Source: Terriglobia bacterium (GTDB taxonomy: Bacteria; Acidobacteriota; Terriglobia; Bryobacterales; Bryobacteraceae). From it: a stretch of DNA of 64,000 nucleotides. A model generated the notes under the pieces. The model was not told where the DNA came from. It saw only the letters and a program-made list of their open reading frames with translations, and made no database searches. Positions 9,948 through 17,363 of the stretch are shown in pieces. Position 1 is the stretch's first letter. Each line of letters starts with the position of its first letter. A program made the translations under genes and the position numbers. The DNA is taken from positions 310,001-374,000 of the forward strand of contig JAIQFK010000001.1 of the NCBI GenBank assembly GCA_020073305.1, read 5' to 3'.

Positions 9948-10765
9948 TGCAGCTCCTGTAATGCCAGCTTGACTTCATCCGGAGTGGGTGCGGTGCCATG
10001 AAACTTCGGATTGTTTTCCATGAACGAAACACCCTTGCCCTTGATGGTGTGAGCGATGATTGCCGTGGGCACGCCTTTGGTCCCTGCGGCCTCCTGGAAT
10101 GCGGCCTGGATGGCCGGGATGTCGTGACCGTTTATCTCGATGGCGTGCCACCCGAAGGCGCGCCATTTGTCCGCCAGGGGCTTGACCTCCATGATGTCCT
10201 TGACGAAACCGTCGAGCTGAATACCGTTGTAGTCCACGATGGCCACCACGTTGTCGACCTTGTGGAACGCCCCGAACATCGCGCTCTCCCAGACTTGTCC
10301 TTCCTGAATCTCGCCATCGCCCAACATGACATAGGTTCGCGAGGGGCTCGCATTGAGGCGCGCAGCCAGCGCCATGCCCAGCGCGAGCGATACCCCTTCG
10401 CCCAGCGAACCGGTGGAAGCTTCGAGCGACGGGATGAAGCGTACATCCGGATGTCCCTGGTAGATCGACCCAAGCTTGCGCAGCGTGTTCAGTTGATCGA
10501 GCGGCGTGTAGCCTGATTCGGCCATTGCGGCATACAGGACCGGCGCTGCGTGTCCCTTGGAGAGGATGAAGCGATCACGGTCAGCCCACTTCGGATTAGC
10601 GGGGTCATGGCGCATCTCGTTGAAGTACAGGGTGACGACTAGTTCAACCGCTGAGAGCGATCCACCCGGATGGCCGGACTTGGCGGCGCCGATCATCTCA
10701 ATGATTTCGCGCCGCATTCTCTTGGCGATGACCTGCATTTCAGGCACAGTTTTCTTCTGCATCAT
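9944..10765 (-). CDS. Transketolase, N-terminal (thiamine diphosphate-binding) subunit
   Basis: The N-terminal half of a split transketolase: S-G-H-P-G-G-S-L-S, S-K-G-H-A-A-P and the thiamine diphosphate motif G-D-G-E-I-Q-E-G...D-Y-N-G. The open frame runs up to 10861, but the extra 32 residues are low-similarity and Ser-rich, so I place the start at the first of two adjacent ATG codons (10765; alternative 10762), giving M-M-Q-K-K-T-V. Split transketolases are common outside Proteobacteria. It is followed by the C-terminal subunit with a 4-base overlap, and hemB lies about 100 bases upstream on the same strand. Confidence 0.92.
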   Translation of the reverse strand: MMQKKTVPEMQVIAKRMRREIIEMIGAAKSGHPGGSLSAVELVVTLYFNEMRHDPANPKWADRDRFILSKGHAAPVLYAAMAESGYTPLDQLNTLRKLGSIYQGHPDVRFIPSLEASTGSLGEGVSLALGMALAARLNASPSRTYVMLGDGEIQEGQVWESAMFGAFHKVDNVVAIVDYNGIQLDGFVKDIMEVKPLADKWRAFGWHAIEINGHDIPAIQAAFQEAAGTKGVPTAIIAHTIKGKGVSFMENNPKFHGTAPTPDEVKLALQELQ

Positions 10766-10871
10766 GGGAACTTCAATTTTACACGAGGCGGAGGAGGAGC
10801 AACGCCTGAAAGGTGTGAAGGAATCCGGTTCGATCTTGCTGTGGGAGATCGGGCCGGGCATTGCTCGGCCC

Positions 10872-11840
10872 CTACAGCAGCCTGGCGGCTGGCTTGGCGA
10901 AATAGGTGAGGACGAAGTCGGCGCCGGCGCGGCGGATGGACGTCAAGCTCTCCATCATGGCGCGCTCGCAATCGATCCAGCCGTTGCGGGCCGCGGCCAT
11001 GATCATGGAGAACTCCCCGCTCACCTGGTACGCTCCGAGCGGGACATCAAAGCGCTGGCGCGCCTGGTAGATCAGGTCGAGATATGGCATGGCCGGCTTG
11101 ACCATGATCATGTCGGCGCCCTCTTCCAGATCGAGCTCAATCTCGCGCATGGCCTCGCGCCCGTTGGCGGGATCCATCTGGTAACTGCGCCGGTCGCCGA
11201 ACTGGGGAGTAGACTCCGCCGCCTCGCGAAAAGGACCATAAAACACCGAGGCGAACTTGGCGGCGTAGGCAAGGATGGGCGTGTTCGGGAAGCCGTTGGC
11301 ATCCAGCGCGTTTCGGATCGCGCCGACGCGGCCGTCCATCATGTCGGAGGGAGCTACGATGTCCGCGCCCGCGCGGGCGTGGGAAACGGCCGTCGCCGCC
11401 AGCCACTTGAGCGTCTCGTCGTTATCGACGTCGCCATCGACGATCTTTCCGCAATGCCCATGGCTGGTGTATTCGCAGTTACAGACGTCGGTCATCACGA
11501 GAAGGCCGCTGATCTCCTGCTTTATCGCCCGGAGTGCGCGCTGCACGATGCCGTCTTCGGCGTAGGCGCCCGAGGCTAACTCGTCTTTCATTTCCGGGAG
11601 CCCGAAGAGAATGACGCCGCCGATCCCCAGGGATTTTGCCTCCGCGCATTCGCGCACCACTTCCTCCACCGACATTTGAAAATTGCCCGGCATAGAGCTG
11701 ATCTCGTGCCGGACGCCTTTGCCTGGACAGACAAACAGCGGGAGGATGAACTGCGCCGGATCGAGCCGGGTTTCGCGCACGAGCCGGCGCATGGGATCGC
11801 TGGCTCGCAACCTTCGCATACGTTGAATGGGGAAGGGCAT
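10872..11840 (-). CDS. hemB: Porphobilinogen synthase (delta-aminolevulinic acid dehydratase)
   Basis: 322 residues, the usual family length. It condenses two 5-aminolevulinate molecules into porphobilinogen in haem and other tetrapyrrole synthesis. Visible residues are the zinc ligands C120, C122 and C130 in the D-V-C-N-C...G-H-C segment (a zinc-type enzyme), and the two active-site lysines K195 (Y-A-A-K-F-A-S) and K248 (M-V-K-P-A). No other haem gene is next to it. It is the first gene of the minus-strand block and lies divergent to korA. Confidence 0.97.
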   Translation of the reverse strand: MPFPIQRMRRLRASDPMRRLVRETRLDPAQFILPLFVCPGKGVRHEISSMPGNFQMSVEEVVRECAEAKSLGIGGVILFGLPEMKDELASGAYAEDGIVQRALRAIKQEISGLLVMTDVCNCEYTSHGHCGKIVDGDVDNDETLKWLAATAVSHARAGADIVAPSDMMDGRVGAIRNALDANGFPNTPILAYAAKFASVFYGPFREAAESTPQFGDRRSYQMDPANGREAMREIELDLEEGADMIMVKPAMPYLDLIYQARQRFDVPLGAYQVSGEFSMIMAAARNGWIDCERAMMESLTSIRRAGADFVLTYFAKPAARLL

Positions 11841-12037
11841 CCGCTAGGATTGATTTTAACCTGAGGAGAAGCTCTTGCGGTTGCTCCTCATCAGCCGTGC
11901 GATCAGCGCCGGCCGCCGTCACTCAATTGATGCAGTGCCAGGTGCGCGCGCACACACGCTCAGCGGCGTATAATCGAAAGGAACGACAGTTCAACCCAAG
12001 GGCGCGTCTGCCGCTCGGAGAAGGATCTCTTACATAG
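11841..12037. promoter_or_regulatory. Divergent hemB/korA intergenic region
   Basis: About 200 bases between divergent genes. A TATAAT at 11969-11974 on the plus strand could be the -10 element for korA, but no good -35 hexamer lies 16-18 bases upstream. A 7-base inverted repeat (11862-11868 with 11884-11890) sits just upstream of hemB. Neither is more than suggestive. Confidence 0.3.
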
Positions 12038-13882
12038 ATGTCAACTACTGAGGTTTCGCCGGCCGCGCCGCGGTCAGGCGAATTTCACCATCCCGTCGTC
12101 AACGATTTCAGCATTCAGGTGGCAACGATCAACGGTTCCGGCAGCCAGACCGCGAACAGCGTGCTGATGCGCGCCATATTTCAGATGGGTGTTCCGGTTT
12201 CGGGGAAGAACATGTTCCCGTCGAACATTCAGGGGCTGCCCACGTGGTTCACGATCCGCGCCAGCAAGCACGGGTACATCGGCCGCAAGAAGGAAGTCGA
12301 TTTTCTGGTGGCCATGAATCCCGAGACCGCTCGCGAGGACGTCATGAAGCTGGACAGCGGAGCCGCGGTGGTATACGACGAGCCGCTGAAGCTGGATGCC
12401 CTACGCTCGGATCTGCATTTCTACCCCGTGCCATTCGACAAGCTCGTGGGCCCTGTCTGCCCGGAGGCGAAGTTACGCAAGCTGGTGCGCAACATGATCT
12501 ACGACGGCATTGTGGCCCAGCTCCTCTCGATCGATATGGAGGAGATCCACAAAGCGTTGTTCAAGCAATTTGGAAAGAGAAAAGCGAAAGCCGCGGAGCT
12601 GAACTGGGGCGCCTGCCAGGCCGGGTACGATTACGCCAACAAGACTTTCACCAAGAGCGATCCCTACCGAGTGGAGCGCATGAACGCCACCAGCGGCAAG
12701 ATCATTATCGAAGGCAATTCGGCCGCGGCGCTGGGCTGCGTATTCGCCGGAGTCACGGTGGTCACGTGGTATCCCATCACCCCTTCCTCGTCGTTGGTGG
12801 AAGCCATGATCGGTTATCTGAAACGCTTCCGCATCGACAAGGAGACCGGCAAGGCCACCTTTGCGGTAGTGCAGGCCGAAGATGAACTGTCGGCGATCGG
12901 CATGGTGCTGGGCGCGGGATGGGCTGGCGCGCGCAGCGTCACCTCAACCGCCGGACCCGGGATCTCGCTGATGTCCGAGTTCGTGGGTCTGGGCTACTAT
13001 GCTGAAATCCCCGGCGTGATTTTCGACGTGCAGCGCGTGGGTCCCTCAACCGGCCTGCCGACGCGCACCGCGCAGGGCGACATCATTTCCACGGCGCTGC
13101 TTTCGCACGGCGATACCAAGCATCCGATGCTGTTCCCGTGCTCGCCTGAAGAATGCTTCAGCATGGCGATTGAGGCGTTCGATCTGGCGGAGCATTTCCA
13201 AACGCCGGTTTTCGTGATGATCGACCTCGATCTGGGCATGAACAACTGGATGGCGGATCCGTTTGAATACCCGACCCAGCCAATCCGGCGCGGCAAAGTC
13301 CTGACCGCCGAGGATCTCAATCGGCTGGGCGGTTTCGCGCGCTACAAGGACGTGGACGGGGATGGCATCGGCTACCGGACTTTGCCCGGCACTAATCATC
13401 CCCACGGGTCCTACTTCACTCGGGGCAGCGGGCACAACGAGAAAGCGCAGTACACCGAACGCGAAGACGATTACGTGAACAACCTGGATCGCCTCGCGCG
13501 CAAGTTCGAAACGATGCGCTCGCACGTTCCGGCGCCGGTGGTTGAGTACAAGGCGAAGGCTCAGGTTGGTTTGATCGCGTTTGGCACCTCCCATCACCCG
13601 GTGGAAGAAAGCCGGGACCAGTTGCGAACGGAATACGGGATTGAGACCAGCTACCTGCGGTTGAAAGCTTATCCGTTCAATAAGGAGTTACCCGAATTTA
13701 TCCACCGGCACCAGAGGGTGTATGTGATCGAACAAAACCGCGACGCCCAGATGCTAGGGCTGATGCGGCTGGAGTGCACGGCGGAAGAGATCGCAAAGCT
13801 GAGAAGCATGCGGTATTACGGCGGTCTGCCGCTGGACGCGCGGACCGTCACCGATGACATCGCGGGCCAGGAGGGGAAATGA
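12038..13882 (+). CDS. korA: 2-oxoacid:ferredoxin oxidoreductase, fused gamma/alpha subunit
   Basis: 614 residues. The N-terminal ~200 are the gamma-type domain (V-A-T-I-N-G-S-G-S-Q-T-A-N). From about 225 comes the alpha-type pyrimidine-binding domain (I-I-E-G-N-S-A-A-A-L-G, W-Y-P-I-T-P-S-S-S, Q-A-E-D-E, S-T-A-G-P-G-I-S), ending in a domain II-like region. With KorB it oxidatively decarboxylates a 2-oxoacid, most likely 2-oxoglutarate, to the acyl-CoA with ferredoxin as acceptor. The gamma-alpha fusion plus a separate beta subunit is the usual form in aerobic bacteria that use this enzyme in place of 2-oxoglutarate dehydrogenase. The 2-oxoglutarate assignment is inferred from subunit layout. 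Confidence 0.88.
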   Translation: MSTTEVSPAAPRSGEFHHPVVNDFSIQVATINGSGSQTANSVLMRAIFQMGVPVSGKNMFPSNIQGLPTWFTIRASKHGYIGRKKEVDFLVAMNPETAREDVMKLDSGAAVVYDEPLKLDALRSDLHFYPVPFDKLVGPVCPEAKLRKLVRNMIYDGIVAQLLSIDMEEIHKALFKQFGKRKAKAAELNWGACQAGYDYANKTFTKSDPYRVERMNATSGKIIIEGNSAAALGCVFAGVTVVTWYPITPSSSLVEAMIGYLKRFRIDKETGKATFAVVQAEDELSAIGMVLGAGWAGARSVTSTAGPGISLMSEFVGLGYYAEIPGVIFDVQRVGPSTGLPTRTAQGDIISTALLSHGDTKHPMLFPCSPEECFSMAIEAFDLAEHFQTPVFVMIDLDLGMNNWMADPFEYPTQPIRRGKVLTAEDLNRLGGFARYKDVDGDGIGYRTLPGTNHPHGSYFTRGSGHNEKAQYTEREDDYVNNLDRLARKFETMRSHVPAPVVEYKAKAQVGLIAFGTSHHPVEESRDQLRTEYGIETSYLRLKAYPFNKELPEFIHRHQRVYVIEQNRDAQMLGLMRLECTAEEIAKLRSMRYYGGLPLDARTVTDDIAGQEGK

Positions 13883-14922
13883 GTACCACGGTAACGCCGC
13901 CACCCAAGAAACTGAATCGCCTGGGCCTCGAGGTCCTGAGTTACAAGGGCGCGAAGACCACGCTGTGCGCCGGCTGCGGCCACAACGCAATTTCAGAGCG
14001 TGTCATTGAATGCTTCTACGAGTTGGGCGTGCAGCCTTGGAACGTGGCGAAGTTTTCCGGTATCGGCTGCTCGTCAAAATCGCCGGCGTACTTTCTGGGT
14101 CTCTCGCACGGCTTCAACGCAGTGCACGGCCGCATGCCTTCGATCGCCACTGGCGCCATGCTCGCCAATCGCACCGTGCTGGGCATTGGCGTAGCCGGCG
14201 ATGGCGACACGGCGTCGATCGGGATGGGGCAATTCATGCATCTGCTGCGGCGCAATCTGCCATTCGTGTACATCATCGAGGATAACGGGGTGTACGGTTT
14301 GACGAAAGGGCAGTTTTCAGCCACCGCCGATCTGGGTTCCAAGCTCAAGACGGGTGTCCTCAACGATCTGCCGCCCTTTGATTGCTGCGCGCTGGCGTTG
14401 CAGTGCGGCGCCACTTTCGTGGCCCGTTCCTTCTCCGGCGATAAGAGGCAGCTGCAGGCGATCTTGAAAGCTGCCATCGTTCACAACGGGCTTTCCATCA
14501 TCGATGTCATCTCGCCTTGTACCACATTCAACGATCACGAAGGCTCCACCAAAAGCTACAGCTACATCAAGGAGCACGATGAGGTTCTGAACGAGGTGGA
14601 TTTCGTTCCGTACTACGACGATATTTCGGTCGACATCCCGGAAGGCGCGGTGCAGGAAATCACGATGCACGACGGCTCGAAGCTCCGCATCAAGAAACTG
14701 GGGCGGGAATACGATCCGACCAACAAGTTCGACGCTCTCAAGGCCCTCGATGAAGCCGGGAAGAAGGGTGAAGTGTTGACCGGGGTCTTCTACATCGACA
14801 CCCAAAAGCCCAATTTCATGGAGATGCTGCATATGGAAGACGCGCCGCTTGCTACTCTACCTGAATCGAAAACCCGGCCGCCTAAGGAAGTGCTGGATCA
14901 GGTGATGGAAGAGCTGCGGTAG
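13879..14922 (+). CDS. korB: 2-oxoacid:ferredoxin oxidoreductase, beta subunit
   Basis: 347 residues carrying the thiamine diphosphate motif G-D-G-D-T-A-S-I-G...E-D-N-G-V-Y-G-L-T-K-G-Q. The [4Fe-4S] cluster cysteines appear in L-C-A-G-C-G-H-N, G-I-G-C-S-S and S-P-C-T-T-F. The T-K-G-Q-F-S sequence after the cofactor motif is typical of KorB/PorB proteins. Its ATG overlaps the korA stop by four bases (ATGA), so the two are translationally coupled. Its partner ferredoxin is not encoded nearby. Confidence 0.92.
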   Translation: MSTTVTPPPKKLNRLGLEVLSYKGAKTTLCAGCGHNAISERVIECFYELGVQPWNVAKFSGIGCSSKSPAYFLGLSHGFNAVHGRMPSIATGAMLANRTVLGIGVAGDGDTASIGMGQFMHLLRRNLPFVYIIEDNGVYGLTKGQFSATADLGSKLKTGVLNDLPPFDCCALALQCGATFVARSFSGDKRQLQAILKAAIVHNGLSIIDVISPCTTFNDHEGSTKSYSYIKEHDEVLNEVDFVPYYDDISVDIPEGAVQEITMHDGSKLRIKKLGREYDPTNKFDALKALDEAGKKGEVLTGVFYIDTQKPNFMEMLHMEDAPLATLPESKTRPPKEVLDQVMEELR

Positions 14923-14994
14923 GGCAGCTGGCGCCGCACGGCATTCTGATCGGTAGTGGCAGGCAAGCGAGGTTGGCCTTGCCGGACAGATTCC

Positions 14995-15321
14995 ATGGCA
15001 AAGACCACGGTTTCTCCGGAAACCGAAATCACCAATCAGGAAGAGCTGATTCCGCTCTACCGCGTGGTGTTACTCGACGACGACGATCACACTTACGATT
15101 ACGTCATAGAGATGTTACAGAAGATCCTCGTCTTTTCAATGGATGAGGCATACCGGCATGCCGAGGAAGTGGACACAGCCGGCCGCACGGTGCTGATCAC
15201 GTGCGAGTTACCCGAAGCCGAGTTCGCACGCGATCAGATACAAGCCTATGGCCCCGACTGGCGCCTGCCGCGTTCGAAAGGATCGATGTCGGCGATAGTG
15301 GAACCTGTCGGCGCCGCGTAA
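14995..15321 (+). CDS. clpS: ATP-dependent Clp protease adaptor ClpS
   Basis: 108 residues from the ATG at 14995; an upstream GTG at 14956 would add 13 atypical residues. ClpS delivers N-degron substrates to the ClpA/ClpC unfoldase. The core Y-R-V-V-L-L-D-D-D-D-H-T-Y-D-Y-V matches the family signature (V-L-x-N-D-D-x-T), although the usual Asn is Asp here and Tyr replaces the usual Phe/Met. E-E-V-D-T-A-G-R corresponds to the usual V-H-x-x-G segment, with Glu where His normally sits. These changes suggest a subfamily with a modified N-degron pocket. The C-terminal tail is a little longer than in E. coli. Confidence 0.85.
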   Translation: MAKTTVSPETEITNQEELIPLYRVVLLDDDDHTYDYVIEMLQKILVFSMDEAYRHAEEVDTAGRTVLITCELPEAEFARDQIQAYGPDWRLPRSKGSMSAIVEPVGAA

Positions 15322-15353
15322 ATCTGCAAGCAGCTTACTGATATCATGAGGGA

Positions 15354-16304
15354 ATGAATTTTCCCGGATTTATTGTGTTCTTAGCCGGTGCGGCGTGTCT
15401 TTTCGCACAGACCCCAGCGCCCAGCCAACCGCCGGCGCCTCCTCCAGCGCGCCTCGGCGTTCCGGCTTCCAAACCCCCTGTAAGCGCGCCCGTTCCACCG
15501 GACAAAGTGGTTCTGACGGTCGGCGATGAAAAGATGACAGCCGGTGAGTTCGATCAACTGGTCGACGCTCTTCCCGAGCAGGTTCGCGCCTCGGCTCGAG
15601 GTCCTAACAAGCGTCAGTTCGCCGAGCAACTGGTTCGCATCAAGGTGTTGTCGCACGAGGCCCACAAGCGAAAGCTCGACGAAAGTCCAACCGTACAGCG
15701 TCAGATCGAGCTGCAAAAGGAGAACCTGCTGGCGAACGTGCTCTTCCAGGAAATGGTGGCCAACGTCAAGGTGGACGATGCGACGGCGCAGCAATATTAC
15801 GAGCAGCATAAGTCAGAGTACGAGAGTGTGCACGCGCGCCACATTCTGATTCGCACGAAGGGCTCACAACTCGCCCTGCCGGCGGGCAAGAAGGAGTTGA
15901 CGGACGAGGAGGCGCTGGCGAAAGCGCAGGAGATCCGCAAGAAGCTACTCGCCGGGGAGGATTTTGCCACCCTTGCCAAGGCGGAATCTGACGACACCCA
16001 ATCTGGCGCCAAGGGCGGCGATCTGGGCACGTTTAAGCACGGCCAGATGGTAGCGGAGTTCGAAAAGGCGGTCTTCGACCTTCCCGCCGGCCAAACCAGC
16101 GAACCGGTCAAAACCAAGTTCGGCTACCACTTGATTAAAGTTGAGCAGCACGAGATCAAAAGCTTTCAGGACGTGAAACCCGAGCTGGAAAAGAAGATGA
16201 GTCCCGAACTAGCGCGGAACGCAGTGGAGAATCTTGAAAAACAAGTCTCCGTTACAATCGACGACAGCTTCTTCGGACCGGCAGGAGTACGGCCGGCGCA
16301 ATAG
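15354..16304 (+). CDS. Exported peptidyl-prolyl isomerase, parvulin/SurA type
   Basis: 316 residues with an N-terminal signal peptide (I-V-F-L-A-G-A-A-C-L-F-A) and a Pro-rich linker. A SurA-like chaperone region follows (E-Q-L-V-R-I-K-V-L-S-H-E-A), then one rotamase domain of about 100 residues (H-A-R-H-I-L-I-R-T, G-G-D-L-G-T-F, F-G-Y-H-L-I-K-V). It probably helps fold outer-membrane proteins in the periplasm. The nearby lptD, an outer-membrane barrel, is a plausible client, but the genes are not in one operon. Only one parvulin domain is present, unlike the two of SurA. Confidence 0.9.
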   Translation: MNFPGFIVFLAGAACLFAQTPAPSQPPAPPPARLGVPASKPPVSAPVPPDKVVLTVGDEKMTAGEFDQLVDALPEQVRASARGPNKRQFAEQLVRIKVLSHEAHKRKLDESPTVQRQIELQKENLLANVLFQEMVANVKVDDATAQQYYEQHKSEYESVHARHILIRTKGSQLALPAGKKELTDEEALAKAQEIRKKLLAGEDFATLAKAESDDTQSGAKGGDLGTFKHGQMVAEFEKAVFDLPAGQTSEPVKTKFGYHLIKVEQHEIKSFQDVKPELEKKMSPELARNAVENLEKQVSVTIDDSFFGPAGVRPAQ

Positions 16305-16336
16305 GTTCGGAGCCGGTGTCCCGGATATCCGCGAGG

Positions 16337-17248
16337 CTAGGGCTTGCGGAAGAAACTGCGGTTCGATTCCTCGACTGTTGGAAAGGTCTTTGACATGTGG
16401 TCATGCCAGGCGAGTTTTTCTTCGTCGGCCAGGGCCCACAACAACCCCACGCCGCCCGCGCAAAAACTCAGGCACGCACCGATCCCGCGAAGAATTCTGG
16501 CGCGCCGGTCCGCGGGGAAGCCGTCGAAGTCAATCAGGCGGAGCCCCGTACAACGCATCCCTACGGTTTGCCGGTCCGCCCAAATCCAAAGCAGGCCGTA
16601 GAACATCGCTAGCGTACCGAATACGCCGATGAAAAAGGGCAGGGTCTGGCGGTTCAAGCGGAACATTCCGCCCATGAGGTGGAATGCGAAAAGAAACAGT
16701 CCGAATCCGGTGAAAATCATCCCGCCGTCAATGGCGGCCGCAATGGCGCGATGTTTGGGCGTGGCCACATCGGCATCGCAATAGATGACAGCCTCCACCT
16801 GCGTCTTCAGCGTGCGTGGGCCGTGGGGAGGCGGCACCAGAAAATCGAGGCCCGGCTGAACGTCATTTTTCTCGGGCTTGGCGAACGGGTGGCCGGTGCT
16901 GGGGCGCGGGGAGGCCGCAGGTTTTGCGCCGTGTGTGGCGGCAGTCCGCGCTGGGGCCGGAGCTGGCGCGATGGGCTCAATGCGATGCGCGGCGAAGGAC
17001 TCAAACGGGATCACTTTCGAGGCCGGGACTTCTGCGAAGCCGAATGTTTGAGGGATGGGTGCGCCGCACCGCAAAGCCGGCCCCTCCACTTCGACCACGA
17101 CCGCCGGATGTTCCGCGAATGCCAGTGCGGAGGCTGACCGGCTTGCCGGATAGCTGGATGAAACCCCGCCGTTCGTCAGCCGTCTACCGCAACGAGTGCA
17201 GCGGTGTTCGTCTTCGGCATTCCAATTCGCGCAGTGCTTGCAGTTCAT
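16337..17248 (-). CDS. RDD family membrane protein with N-terminal zinc ribbon
   Basis: 303 residues. The N terminus has two C-x-x-C pairs (C-K-H-C...C-T-R-C-G-R-R), a short zinc-ribbon-like element. A Pro/Ala-rich linker of about 110 residues follows. The C-terminal half has membrane helices of the RDD family (A-A-A-I-D-G-G near the first, R-Q-T-V-G-M-R later). RDD proteins are small membrane proteins, some acting as sodium/proton antiporters; the zinc-ribbon form is of unknown function. It is divergent from lptD. Confidence 0.75.
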   Translation of the reverse strand: MNCKHCANWNAEDEHRCTRCGRRLTNGGVSSSYPASRSASALAFAEHPAVVVEVEGPALRCGAPIPQTFGFAEVPASKVIPFESFAAHRIEPIAPAPAPARTAATHGAKPAASPRPSTGHPFAKPEKNDVQPGLDFLVPPPHGPRTLKTQVEAVIYCDADVATPKHRAIAAAIDGGMIFTGFGLFLFAFHLMGGMFRLNRQTLPFFIGVFGTLAMFYGLLWIWADRQTVGMRCTGLRLIDFDGFPADRRARILRGIGACLSFCAGGVGLLWALADEEKLAWHDHMSKTFPTVEESNRSFFRKP

Positions 17249-17363
17249 CGTTTTATGCGCGCATGGTCATGAGCAGTTGTGTTACGTTGCTCGATTGGGG
17301 ACCTCTGCGCGGAACTTCTCTTTCTGTCTTGATAACACGCTCACTCGGAATTGTCACGAGTTT

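Noticed and set aside
16371-16392. T-loop-like GGTTCGATTCC suggesting a tRNA
   Set aside because: It lies in the RDD gene and there is no acceptor stem or anticodon arm around it. No tRNA was found in the window.
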